A stretch of DNA of 12,893 bases from positions 1 through 12,893 of the forward strand of contig JAQXKW010000222.1 in the NCBI GenBank assembly GCA_029010655.1. Direction: 5' to 3'. Position 1 is the stretch's first letter. Every line of letters begins with the position of its first letter. Of the stretch, positions 1 to 7,949 are shown piece by piece. Source of the stretch: Clostridia bacterium. Its GTDB lineage: Bacteria > Bacillota > Clostridia > Oscillospirales > CAG-272. The notes under the pieces are model-generated. The model saw only the letters and a program-made list of their open reading frames with translations, ran no database searches and was not told the DNA's origin. A program made the position numbers and the translations under genes.

Positions 1-1357
1 CGTTTCAAGCTTTGACCCCACAAGAACACTTGCAGTGTGCGGCGGCGGAAACAACGGCGGTGACGGCGTTCTTACGGCTCTGCTTTTGTCACGGGCAGGG
101 TATTCCTGCGATATATATTTCGTGGGGGACAGAGACCGTACCACCGCAGAAACCGCAAAGAGAATAAGCGAAGCCCAGGAAGAACCCTTTATTACGTTTG
201 CGGATAACCCCGATTTTGATGAGTATACTTTGATTATCGACGCAGTTTTCGGTATAGGGCTGACCCGTCCCGTCAGCGGCGTCGCCGCCGAAGCCATATA
301 TAAAATGAACAGCTCTCATATCCCCGTTTTGGCAGTCGATATTCCGTCAGGCATTTCGGCGGATTCCGGCAGACGGATGGGAGCGGCGGTTATGGCTGAC
401 GCTACCGTTGCCATTGAGACCTATAAAAGGGGTCACGCTCTTTCAGACGGAATAAATTCGTGCGGCACCGTGTACGCAAAGGAGATAGGCATTTCCACAC
501 AAACGGTTTCCGGGGTTCCCATGTCTTTGGGAAAAGAGGATCTTTCTCTTATTCCCAAAAGAAAAAGAGACGCAAATAAGGGAACCTACGGCAGAGTTTT
601 AGTGGTGGGCGGAAGCGTGGGCATGTGCGGCGCCGCATTTCTCTCGGCTTTTGCCGCATACAGAACAGGCGCAGGAATTGTGGAAATTTTCACGCCTTCG
701 GAAAACAGACCCGTTCTTCAAACCCTCCTGCCTGAAGCTGTTGTATGCTCATACGATTGGGAAAATCCCGATATTTCCGCATTGGAGTCCGCTGTTGCAA
801 GGGCAACCACAATAGTTATAGGCCCGGGACTTGGAAAAAGCAAAACTGCGGAAATTCTTGTGAAAAAGGTGTTTGAATGTGCAAACGCTCCCTTGATAGC
901 AGACGCAGACGCCCTTAATATAACCGCCGAAAAGGGAATTCCTTTTCCCACGGAGGTCCCCGTTATAATTACCCCCCACCCCGGTGAAATGTCACGGCTC
1001 ACCGGAAGACAGATAAGAGAGCTTGCGGCAGACCCGTGGAGCGTTGCAAAGGCATATGCGGCGGAAAACGAGGTTATTTGCGTTTTGAAATTTGCAAGAA
1101 CCGTTATTTCCGACGGCGAAAAGGTTTTTGTTAATATGAGCGGAGGACCGTCTCTTGCAAAGGGCGGAAGCGGCGATGTGCTGACGGGCGTGATCGCAGG
1201 TATGCTTTGCTCCGACCTTTCTCCCATTGACGCCGCCGCTATGGGCGTGTATATTCACGGAGCGGCAGGAGATCTGACGGCGGAGAAAATGGGGGACTAC
1301 TCGCCTGTGGCAAGAGATGTAATTAACGCAATCCCCGAGGTTCTAAAAGGTAGATAA
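1..1357 (+). CDS. nnr: Bifunctional NAD(P)H-hydrate epimerase / ADP-dependent dehydratase, 5' truncated
   Basis: Repairs damaged NADHX/NADPHX in the cytoplasm: the N-terminal YjeF_N domain epimerises the hydrate and the C-terminal carbohydrate-kinase-like domain dehydrates it using ADP. The frame is open from base 2, and the GTG at 35 is an internal Val (context TLAVCGGGNNGGDG), so the gene begins upstream and about 50 residues are missing. About 451 residues are visible. The epimerase nucleotide-binding loop GGGNNGGDG is at the very start. The dehydratase half begins near KGTYGRVLVVGG and carries ITPHPGEMSRLTG and AKGGSGDVLTGVIAGML, the family signature with its catalytic Asp. The TAA stop is directly followed by the ATG of the next gene, so the two are cotranscribed. 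The family assignment is secure; the start is outside the window. Confidence 0.95.
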   Translation, partial: VSSFDPTRTLAVCGGGNNGGDGVLTALLLSRAGYSCDIYFVGDRDRTTAETAKRISEAQEEPFITFADNPDFDEYTLIIDAVFGIGLTRPVSGVAAEAIYKMNSSHIPVLAVDIPSGISADSGRRMGAAVMADATVAIETYKRGHALSDGINSCGTVYAKEIGISTQTVSGVPMSLGKEDLSLIPKRKRDANKGTYGRVLVVGGSVGMCGAAFLSAFAAYRTGAGIVEIFTPSENRPVLQTLLPEAVVCSYDWENPDISALESAVARATTIVIGPGLGKSKTAEILVKKVFECANAPLIADADALNITAEKGIPFPTEVPVIITPHPGEMSRLTGRQIRELAADPWSVAKAYAAENEVICVLKFARTVISDGEKVFVNMSGGPSLAKGGSGDVLTGVIAGMLCSDLSPIDAAAMGVYIHGAAGDLTAEKMGDYSPVARDVINAIPEVLKGR

Positions 1358-1834
1358 ATGAAAGAAATAAAAACCAATGCAATGAGAACTCTTGAAAAAG
1401 AGAAAATAGCGTATAAGCACTATGAATACGACCCTGAGGTAACGGACGGAGTCTCCGTGGCTCAGTTGATGGGGCAGGATAAAAACAGGGTTTTCAAAAC
1501 CTTGGTAACCGTTTCCGCAAAGGGCATAAATTACGTGTTTGTCGTACCCGTAGGGGAAACCTTGGATTTGAAAAAGGCGGCAAAATGCGTGGGCGAAAAG
1601 TCGGTTGCCATGATAAAGCAAAAGGAGCTTTTGCCTCTTACGGGCTACGTCCACGGGGGATGCTCTCCTATCGGCATGAAAAAGCTTTTCAGAACGGTTA
1701 TACACAATACGGCAAAGAATTACGATACAATATGCGTTTCGGCAGGGAAAAAAGGAAACCAGATAGAGTTAAGTCCCGTTTCGCTGGCGAAAGCGGTAAA
1801 CGCCGAGTTTTCCGATATTGTAACCGATAATTGA
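1358..1834 (+). CDS. ybaK: YbaK/EbsC-family aminoacyl-tRNA deacylase (Cys-tRNA(Pro) type)
   Basis: A single-domain trans-editing enzyme of 158 residues, the usual family length. Members hydrolyse wrongly charged tRNA, typically Cys-tRNA(Pro), in the cytoplasm. The visible family marks are NRVFKTLV at 43-50, with Lys47 matching the conserved catalytic-site lysine, and the glycine-rich GGCSPIG at 100-106 near the active site. The ATG follows the upstream stop codon with no gap, and AAAAGG in the end of the upstream gene, 7 nt from the ATG, serves as ribosome binding site, so it is translationally coupled to the NAD(P)HX repair gene. A strong terminator follows. Exact amino-acid specificity (Cys versus Ala on tRNA-Pro) cannot be read from sequence, though the YbaK-like GGCSP motif favours the Cys type. 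Confidence 0.93.
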   Translation: MKEIKTNAMRTLEKEKIAYKHYEYDPEVTDGVSVAQLMGQDKNRVFKTLVTVSAKGINYVFVVPVGETLDLKKAAKCVGEKSVAMIKQKELLPLTGYVHGGCSPIGMKKLFRTVIHNTAKNYDTICVSAGKKGNQIELSPVSLAKAVNAEFSDIVTDN

Positions 1835-1855
1835 AATTAACATTTATGCCCCAAT

Positions 1856-1890
1856 AAAAAACGCAGTCGGTTTTTCCGACTGCGTTTTTT
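1856..1890. terminator. Bidirectional Rho-independent terminator
   Basis: A perfect 15-bp stem: the left arm AAAAAACGCAGTCGG (1856-1870) pairs with CCGACTGCGTTTTTT (1876-1890) around a TTTTT loop. The A-run on one side and T-run on the other make it work in both directions. It separates the convergent deacylase gene (plus) and serine hydrolase gene (minus), and touches the latter's stop codon at 1890-1892. Confidence 0.95.
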
Positions 1891-3026
1891 CAGTCTAAAC
1901 AGGAATATAAAACGTTCCTCAATCTGTTTGCGGTGTAGGCTTCCTGATTGTTCAGCATGTGGTGAGCGTAGAAAAGGGAAAGCTCGTTTTCCGGGTCAAT
2001 AAGCATGTAAGCCCCGGCGGCACCGGTCCAGCCGAATTCGCCGTTGGGGGAAGGAGAGCCTGCCGCGGCCCTGTTTATCATTGTCCGCACGCCGAGACCG
2101 TAGCCGTAGCCCATTAAAGTGTCCCAGTCAAATGCTGAAAGCTGTTTTTGAGACAGCCTGTTTGTGCGCATAAGCTCAACGGTAGACGGTGCAAGAATTC
2201 TTTCGCCGTCAGGCGTTTTTCCTTTCATGCTCATCGCCCCCGCAAATTTTGCCATATCTTTTACGGTTGAAACGATGCCCGCACCCCCGCTGTAAAAATC
2301 GCTTCCCATAACGAAAGTGTTTCTTTGGTCGGTGGGGACGTATGCGTCCTTTTCGTCAATAAACTGATACTGAACGGCAAGACCTTCGGGAATTTCCCAG
2401 CCGCCGTAGAAGGATTTATCCATTCCGAGAGGCTCGAATACAGCCTTTTTTGCATAATCTTTCAGAGAATACCCCGAAATTATCTCGATAATTGCGCCGA
2501 GCACATCGTGGGATATTCCGTAATTCCATCTTTCTCCCGGCTGAAATATGAGAGGATCTTTACCCACCGCCCTCATAAGCTCAACCGTATTGCAACGAGG
2601 GTATGTTCTCTCCCTCGCTTTTTTCAGAGACGGACGGTCTGTGGAATAATCAAGCCCGGAGGTCATGGCGAAAAGATCGCCGATAGTAACAGGACGTTCT
2701 GCGGGAACAAGCGCCTCTGTTCCGTCCTCACGTCTATGTAATACTTTCATATCCGACCATTCAGGCATATACTTGTATACAGGGTCATTTAGGAGAAATT
2801 CACCCTTTTCCCACAGGGTAAGAGCGGCGGCGCATGTAACGGGCTTTGAAGCGGAATACATGTATAAAAGGCTGTCGCCGGACATTTTTATTCCGTTTTC
2901 TTTATCTGCGTACCCGGAGGAATACTCAAATATCGGCTCTCCGTGAAGATAAACTGCGGCGGCGCACCCCGGAATCCTCCAGGCCGTAAAGCTATCCATA
3001 AGATTTTTCAGCTTCTGAAAATCCAT
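1890..3026 (-). CDS. Serine hydrolase of the beta-lactamase (class C / EstB-like) superfamily
   Basis: A 378-residue protein of the penicillin-binding-protein-like fold. The SxxK nucleophile motif is S58-A-S-K61 (context MYSASKPVTCA). The second motif tyrosine is Y169 in RWNYGISHDVLG, where families of this type usually have YxN or YxxS. The third motif position is filled by GWTGAAG rather than KTG or HxG, which argues against a true beta-lactamase and for an esterase or D-amino-acid peptidase-like enzyme. No signal peptide or membrane segment is visible, so it is probably cytoplasmic or exported by an unknown route. The ATG at 3026 has AAAGGA about 11 nt upstream. It lies 23 nt downstream of the 3D-domain gene on the same strand, so the two form an operon, consistent with a role around the cell wall. 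The substrate is unknown. Confidence 0.9.
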   Translation of the reverse strand: MDFQKLKNLMDSFTAWRIPGCAAAVYLHGEPIFEYSSGYADKENGIKMSGDSLLYMYSASKPVTCAAALTLWEKGEFLLNDPVYKYMPEWSDMKVLHRREDGTEALVPAERPVTIGDLFAMTSGLDYSTDRPSLKKARERTYPRCNTVELMRAVGKDPLIFQPGERWNYGISHDVLGAIIEIISGYSLKDYAKKAVFEPLGMDKSFYGGWEIPEGLAVQYQFIDEKDAYVPTDQRNTFVMGSDFYSGGAGIVSTVKDMAKFAGAMSMKGKTPDGERILAPSTVELMRTNRLSQKQLSAFDWDTLMGYGYGLGVRTMINRAAAGSPSPNGEFGWTGAAGAYMLIDPENELSLFYAHHMLNNQEAYTANRLRNVLYSCLD

Positions 3027-3049
3027 GCTTTGAACAATCCTTTGATTAT

Positions 3050-4105
3050 TTAATCCAAAATATAAACGGTAACGTATCTGATGCCGTAGCCGTAGTAGGC
3101 AGGGTTGTCTGAATCGTAGTAAATATCTATAAAATTGCCTTTTATAGCGCCGCCTGTGTCTGCGGCAATCCTTATGCCCACGCCCTCAATATAAACTCTT
3201 GAGCCCAAGGGAATTACGGACGGGTCAACAGCTATAACCTCCTCGGAGGCGGGAATGCCGGAGGCTGTTCCTCCGCCGCCGGAATATACGGTGGATTTGC
3301 ATTCAAACTTGCTTGAATAGCTGTAATATGTACCGCCTATGTTCACCATGCCGCCTACGCCGTTGTAAACTATCATGGTGACAGGCTCACGGGAAACATA
3401 TTCGTCCGTCTTTTCTCTTTCGATTTCCACACCGTTCAGATAGGTAACGGTGTAAACGACGGTTCTGACCCCCTCGATGCCTTCCTGATGAACCACCTTG
3501 GTTCCCTTGGGGATAGATTCCACATCTACATATTCGATTTCATAGTCGATTTCGTAATCCTCGGTAACGGTATCGTAGGATACATTGTCAACATTGATTT
3601 CGGTATCCTCTTTGATAACGGCGTCAAGGTCAGTCTTCATAAGCTCATTTTCGTCAAGCTCAATGCCGAGAAGACTGATAAGCTCGCCTACGGTGCGCTC
3701 CGAGGTGGAACACATAACGCTGTCTTTTTTGTAAAATGTAAAGGATACCTTGTATTTGTCTGAAGCTTCGGAAGCATTTGTCAAAGCAGTTTTTTCTGCT
3801 TTGCCCTCCAAATCGGAAAGCTGACCCAGCATGAAATCCGCCTGAATCGCCCCGCTTTCGTCGGAGGGCGAAAGAATGATAGCGGCGGTAACTGCAATTG
3901 TACAAATGAACAGAACAGCAACGGCGATGGAGATGTTTCTGATAAGCCCTGCTGAACGTCTCAGCGCACTTTTGTACCCGTAGCTTTTTTTCGGGGGACG
4001 TTTGTACCCCGTGCTTCGGGCAGGCGCCTGAGGTTTCGGGCTGACGTCACTGTAACGTGATTTCAGCTCGGACATGGCGTTGTTTTTCTTCAAAATAATG
4101 ACCAT
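3050..4105 (-). CDS. Membrane-anchored G5 and 3D domain cell-wall protein (YabE-like)
   Basis: About 351 residues. A basic, proline-rich cytoplasmic N-terminus (1-56) leads to one membrane segment (57-78). A DUF348-like domain follows (119-172, with TVGELISLLGIELDENE), then a G5 domain (about 174-248) and a C-terminal 3D domain (about 266-351). The three aspartates that name the 3D domain are present: D294 (AVDPSVIPLG), D316 (AADTGGAIKG) and D327 (IDIYY). This resembles B. subtilis YabE and the catalytic fold of MltA-type lytic enzymes, so it is likely a cell-wall hydrolase acting outside the membrane. Start choice is uncertain: AAAGGA lies directly against the ATG at 4105, too close to serve it. 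The TTG at codon 5 (4093) is 12 nt from that site, and Met11 is another option. Confidence 0.9.
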   Translation of the reverse strand: MVIILKKNNAMSELKSRYSDVSPKPQAPARSTGYKRPPKKSYGYKSALRRSAGLIRNISIAVAVLFICTIAVTAAIILSPSDESGAIQADFMLGQLSDLEGKAEKTALTNASEASDKYKVSFTFYKKDSVMCSTSERTVGELISLLGIELDENELMKTDLDAVIKEDTEINVDNVSYDTVTEDYEIDYEIEYVDVESIPKGTKVVHQEGIEGVRTVVYTVTYLNGVEIEREKTDEYVSREPVTMIVYNGVGGMVNIGGTYYSYSSKFECKSTVYSGGGGTASGIPASEEVIAVDPSVIPLGSRVYIEGVGIRIAADTGGAIKGNFIDIYYDSDNPAYYGYGIRYVTVYILD

Positions 4106-4192
4106 TCCTTTGTTAAATTCTGTGCATGCAAACTATATACTAACATATTTTATGAAATAAATCAAGTATTAATTACCGAGGGGGTATTTTGC

Positions 4193-4221
4193 TTGACAGA
4201 ACAGCCTTATTGTGGTAATAT
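4193..4221 (+). promoter_or_regulatory. Near-consensus sigma-A promoter for the hydrolase-Mur ligase-Ddl operon
   Basis: The -35 box TTGACA (4193-4198) is perfect and lies exactly 17 nt from TAATAT (4216-4221), one base off consensus. Transcription should start near 4228. This lies downstream of the longest possible reading frame start (4212), so the hydrolase must begin later, at 4254. Confidence 0.88.
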
Positions 4222-4253
4222 TACTGTGTATTGTTGTGCTTCGGAGGCAAAAC

Positions 4254-5021
4254 TTGGAAAAGATAATTGACGGTGTGAAAATCGAATATAATGACGTAGG
4301 GGAAGGGGAAGCAATTTTCCTTCTGCACGGGTGGGGCTCGAAAAAAGAGTTGTTTGAGCCTATCGTAAATACAGTGTCACCTAAATACCGTGCCGTCGCC
4401 TTTGATTTGCCGGGCTTCGGCGGCTCCGACGAGCCTCCCGAGGTGTGGGATGTGGACCGTTTTGCAGATATATGTATTAAATTCATAGCTTCTTTCAATG
4501 AGAATAAAGTGATTCTTTTAGGACATTCCTTCGGCGGGAGAGTAATTATAAAGATAGCTTCGGGACGGAGACTTCCTTTTGAAATTTCCCGTATAATACT
4601 TGTGGATTCCGCAGGAATAATGCCTAAAAGAGGACTGGACTATAAAATTCGGGTGGGAACATATAAGCTGGGGAATAAACTGCTGTCAACGCCTCCCATG
4701 AAAAAGCTGTTCCCAAATGCTGTTGAAAACAGAAGAAAGAAAAAGGGAAGTGCCGACTACGCGGCGGCGTCTCCCATTATGCGTGGGTGTCTTACAAAGG
4801 CGGTTAATGAAGACCTGACGCCCCTTTTGGAGAAAATTCCCTATGAAACGCTCCTGATTTGGGGTACTGCCGATGCCGACACTCCTTTATCCGACGGCGA
4901 AACCATGGAAAAGCTCCTGCCCAATGCAGGGCTTGCAAAAATAGAGGGGGCAGGTCATTTTTCGTGGCTTGACAACCCGCAGACCTTTTCTGCAATAATT
5001 CGTTCTTATCTGAAAATATAA
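4254..5021 (+). CDS. Alpha/beta-fold hydrolase, first gene of a cell-wall ligase operon
   Basis: A 255-residue cytoplasmic alpha/beta hydrolase. The start is a TTG at 4254: GGAGG (4243-4247) sits 6 nt upstream, and the frame's earlier codons overlap the promoter. The oxyanion-loop motif HGWG is at 25-28, the nucleophile elbow GHSFGG gives Ser92, the acid is Asp207 (LIWGTADADTPL) and the histidine is His235 (GAGHFSW), so the triad is complete. A basic RRKKKGS patch is at 160-166, in the lid region. The Mur ligase gene begins 12 nt downstream. The fold is certain but the substrate is not. Its fixed place before a Mur ligase and a D-Ala ligase suggests a peptidoglycan-precursor or lipid-linked substrate, which is inference. 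Confidence 0.9.
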   Translation: MEKIIDGVKIEYNDVGEGEAIFLLHGWGSKKELFEPIVNTVSPKYRAVAFDLPGFGGSDEPPEVWDVDRFADICIKFIASFNENKVILLGHSFGGRVIIKIASGRRLPFEISRIILVDSAGIMPKRGLDYKIRVGTYKLGNKLLSTPPMKKLFPNAVENRRKKKGSADYAAASPIMRGCLTKAVNEDLTPLLEKIPYETLLIWGTADADTPLSDGETMEKLLPNAGLAKIEGAGHFSWLDNPQTFSAIIRSYLKI

Positions 5022-5033
5022 ACGGAGAGCCAT

Positions 5034-6617
5034 ATGGAAGCTGTAATTTATTATATAACCGTCGCCCTGTATCTGTGGGCTTCTGTCATGTCGTTTTCAC
5101 GGCAGGCGCATATGTTCCAGCTTAACTCTTACAGTGCGGCAACTCATATAAAATGGAACTTAAAGAATCCTTACCATACGGTGTCCAATATTTTTGCCGC
5201 AGCCTTTTGCGTTATCGCCGTTTTCACCGATGTGATACTTGAGCCACCGGCAACGGTTGCGACAGTTTTGTATGTTTCGTTTGCCTTGGCATTCCTTTTG
5301 TTTGCCCTGTCAAATGTTCACAAAGGTAAGGACAAAACTCCCCTTGTTTATACGGCGAGGGTCAAGCGGCTGATGTTTACATTTGAAGTCCTTGCAATAG
5401 CTTTTGCGGCACTCTCCCTGTATTTATACCTTAACGGAAAGGCGCAGTTCTCCTATGGAGTGCTTTTCGCAGGCTATGCGCTTCTTCCCGAAATCCTTCT
5501 TTTGGCTAACCTTATCAATTCCCCTGCCGAATGGTCGGTAAAGCGTTATTACCTTAACGATGCGCTGAAAATACTCAGATCCTGTCCGGAACTTACGGTG
5601 GTGGGAATAACGGGCAGCTACGGAAAAACCTCTATGAAGTATTTCCTTTCAACTATCCTCAAACAGAAATATAACGTGCTTGTCCCTCCGAAAAACTATA
5701 ATACCCCCATGGGAATCGTTAAAACAGTAAGAAGCGAGCTTCGGGGCTATCACGAAATATTCGTCTGCGAAATGGGCGCAAAAAAGGTGGGCGAAATAAA
5801 GGAGCTTTGCGATATTGTGTCGCCGAAGCACGGTATTATTACGTCTATCGGCCCTCAGCACCTTGAATCCTTCAAGAGCATTGACAACATAGTCAAAACG
5901 AAATTTGAACTGTCCGAGAACCTTTGCGGCGGCAAGCTGTTTTTGAATATTGACAACGAATATATAAGAGAAAAAAAGCCTGAGGGCGCCGTAACCTACG
6001 GTCAGTCGGAGGACGCCGATTACAGGGGTACGGATATATCCGTCAGCCGTGAGGGAACGGAGTTTACCGTAATTTACCCTGACGGAAGCGCTCACCGCTT
6101 CAAAACGGTGCTTATAGGCTCACATAATGTCACAAATCTTTGCGGAGCCATTGCCATGGCAAAGGAACTGGGCGTTGACGACGACGGCATTGAATCGGGA
6201 ATTATGAAAATCACCCCCGTGCCTCACCGCCTGGAGCTTTCGGAGCGGGGTAACCTTACCGTTATCGACGATGCGTATAACTCAAATCCCAACGGGTGCA
6301 GAGCGGCACTTGAAACGCTCGGGTATTTTGACGAGTATAAAATTCTCGTAACGCCCGGCATGGTGGAGCTTGGTGAAAAGGAAGAAGAGCTGAACCGTGA
6401 ATTCGGAACCGAGGTGGCGGCTGTGTGCGATTTTGTTATTCTCGTGGGAGAAAAGCAGACTCGACCCATTCTTGCGGGACTTCACGACGCCGCATACCCC
6501 GACGATAAAATATATGTCGCAGACAGCCTTAGCGACGCTATGAATAAAGTTTATTCAATTGAGACGGACCGCCGGAAATGCGTGCTTCTGGAAAACGATC
6601 TGCCCGATAACTATTGA
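5034..6617 (+). CDS. Mur ligase (MurF-like) with N-terminal membrane domain
   Basis: A 527-residue ATP-dependent amide ligase. Residues 1-165 hold about five hydrophobic segments (roughly 3-20, 51-68, 74-94, 112-133, 142-162) where soluble MurF carries its UDP-MurNAc-binding domain. The Mur catalytic core then begins: P-loop GITGSYGKTS (191-200), ENLCGGKLFLNIDN (296-308), and a C-terminal domain with PVPHRLEL (396-402) and DDAYNSNPNG (412-421), both typical of MurF/MurE. By homology it joins a D-Ala-D-Ala-like dipeptide to a peptide stem, here at the membrane. ATG 5034 has GGAGAG 4 nt upstream, and the next gene, a Ddl homologue, starts 13 nt after its stop. It may be a second MurF, or a ligase acting on a lipid-linked substrate. 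Calling it plain MurF would hide the missing sugar-binding domain. Confidence 0.88.
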   Translation: MEAVIYYITVALYLWASVMSFSRQAHMFQLNSYSAATHIKWNLKNPYHTVSNIFAAAFCVIAVFTDVILEPPATVATVLYVSFALAFLLFALSNVHKGKDKTPLVYTARVKRLMFTFEVLAIAFAALSLYLYLNGKAQFSYGVLFAGYALLPEILLLANLINSPAEWSVKRYYLNDALKILRSCPELTVVGITGSYGKTSMKYFLSTILKQKYNVLVPPKNYNTPMGIVKTVRSELRGYHEIFVCEMGAKKVGEIKELCDIVSPKHGIITSIGPQHLESFKSIDNIVKTKFELSENLCGGKLFLNIDNEYIREKKPEGAVTYGQSEDADYRGTDISVSREGTEFTVIYPDGSAHRFKTVLIGSHNVTNLCGAIAMAKELGVDDDGIESGIMKITPVPHRLELSERGNLTVIDDAYNSNPNGCRAALETLGYFDEYKILVTPGMVELGEKEEELNREFGTEVAAVCDFVILVGEKQTRPILAGLHDAAYPDDKIYVADSLSDAMNKVYSIETDRRKCVLLENDLPDNY

Positions 6618-6630
6618 CATTGGAGGCTAT

Positions 6631-7827
6631 ATGAAAACAAAACTTGCAGTACTTTTCGGCGGAAAAAGCGTAGAACACGAAATATCGGTTATCTCTGCCC
6701 TGCAGGCGATAGAAAACCTGAACCGTGATAAATACGATATAATACCGGTCTATATTTCCAAAAGCGGAGATATGTATACGGGTGAAATACTGCTTTGTTC
6801 CGAATCGTACCGTGATATACCGGAAATGCTGAAAAAATCCACTAAAGTAACCTTTGCCTCCGACGGCGGAAAGGCGTATCTTGTACGCTGTCCCGCAAAG
6901 AAATTCGGCAGTAATACAATTTCAGAGGTGGACGTGGCTTTCCCCATAGTTCACGGAACCAACGTGGAGGACGGCGTCTTGCAGGGGTATCTGAAAACCG
7001 TAGGACTTCCTTTCGTGGGGTGCGACGTGCTTGCATCTGCCGTTGGCATGGATAAATACGTTATGAAAGCAATGCTCCGTGACGGAGGCTTTCCCGTGCT
7101 TGACAGCCTCAGATTCAGCGGCAAAAATCAGAAGAAAAATGAGATTACAAAGGCCGTCGAGAAAAAGTTTTCTTATCCCGTAATCGTAAAGCCCGTAAAT
7201 TTGGGCTCAAGCGTGGGTATTACCGTGGCGCACGACAGAGACTCCCTTGAGAAAGCTCTCGGCGAAGCCTTGAATTACGCCGATACAATTATAGTTGAAA
7301 GAGCTATCGTAAATCTCCGTGAGATAAACTGCTCCGTGGTGGGAGACGCATCCCATGCGGAGGCGTCCGAGTGCGAGGAGCCATTTATGTGCGATGAAAT
7401 TCTCAGCTATGAGGATAAGTATATGAGCGGAGGGAAGGGCGGAAAGTCCGGAGGCTCTAAAGGAATGGCAAGCCTTAAAAGAAAGGTTCCGGCGGATATT
7501 TCTCCCGAACTGCGTGAGAAAATCAGAAAAATGGCGGTTGATTCCTTCCGCTGGCTTGGCTGCTGCGGCGTATCAAGAATAGATTTCATGATAGACGCAG
7601 ACACCGACGAGCTTTTTATTAACGAATTCAATACTATTCCCGGCTCCCTGTCCTTTTATCTGTGGAAGCCCTTGGGAGTAAGCTATACGGAACTGCTCGA
7701 TAAGCTAATATCCCTCGCCTTTAAGCGTCAGAGAGAGGCATCGGAGATTACTTTTTCATTCGATACAAATATCCTTGCCATGGGAGCACCTACGGGAGCA
7801 AAAGGCGCAAAGGGCGCAAAGCTTTGA
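6631..7827 (+). CDS. ddl: D-alanine--D-alanine ligase family ATP-grasp enzyme
   Basis: 398 residues, longer than the usual 300-370. It makes a D-Ala-D-Ala (or related) dipeptide with ATP, the substrate of the Mur ligase encoded just upstream. The N-terminal signature is LFGGKSVEHEIS (8-19, Glu15), followed by HGTNVEDGVLQG (108-119), the ATP-grasp strand YPVIVKPVNLGSSVG (182-196) and the metal site INEFNTIPGSL (330-340). The active-site flap (about 260-287) is unusually Gly/Lys-rich (YEDKYMSGGKGGKSGGSKGM) and ends RKVPA where many Ddl enzymes have a tyrosine before the Pro. The C-terminus ends in repeated GAK units. ATG 6631 follows GGAGG (6622-6626) by 4 nt, which rejects the longer upstream frame that would overlap the Mur ligase. 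D-Lac or D-Ser specificity cannot be excluded. Confidence 0.92.
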   Translation: MKTKLAVLFGGKSVEHEISVISALQAIENLNRDKYDIIPVYISKSGDMYTGEILLCSESYRDIPEMLKKSTKVTFASDGGKAYLVRCPAKKFGSNTISEVDVAFPIVHGTNVEDGVLQGYLKTVGLPFVGCDVLASAVGMDKYVMKAMLRDGGFPVLDSLRFSGKNQKKNEITKAVEKKFSYPVIVKPVNLGSSVGITVAHDRDSLEKALGEALNYADTIIVERAIVNLREINCSVVGDASHAEASECEEPFMCDEILSYEDKYMSGGKGGKSGGSKGMASLKRKVPADISPELREKIRKMAVDSFRWLGCCGVSRIDFMIDADTDELFINEFNTIPGSLSFYLWKPLGVSYTELLDKLISLAFKRQREASEITFSFDTNILAMGAPTGAKGAKGAKL

Positions 7828-7878
7828 TGGGACCTTCAACATGAGAACTGCGATTTTTGAAAGACTGTAATAAATAAG

Positions 7879-7911
7879 ACAGCCGCAAAAGCTTTAGTAT
7901 TTTGCGGCTGT
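7879..7911 (+). terminator. Hairpin terminator after the Ddl gene
   Basis: The 12-bp stem ACAGCCGCAAAA (7879-7890) / TTTTGCGGCTGT (7900-7911) closes a 9-nt loop. It lies 52 nt after the ligase stop and just before the dehydrogenase gene. The T-tract on the plus side is poor (TGTAAGTGT), so termination may be partial and allow read-through. Confidence 0.6.
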
Positions 7912-7949
7912 TGTAAGTGTATAGATATTTTAATAGTTTCGGAGAGTAT

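Noticed and set aside
718..1227. 169-codon minus-strand frame opposite the NAD(P)HX dehydratase domain
   Set aside because: Shadow frame of a clearly recognised gene, with low-complexity Ser/Pro composition.
1890..3026. True class C beta-lactamase
   Set aside because: SxxK is present, but there is no secretion signal, and the KTG-equivalent is WTG in a GWTGAAG context; the esterase/peptidase-like branch fits better.
4106..4190. Promoter for the 3D-domain gene
   Set aside because: AT-rich candidates such as TATAGT and TATATA exist on the minus strand, but no -35 at 16-18 nt matches well enough to call one.
6559..6630. Upstream extension of the Ddl gene overlapping the Mur ligase
   Set aside because: GGAGG at 6622-6626 and the family N-terminus MKTKLAVLFGG fix the start at 6631.
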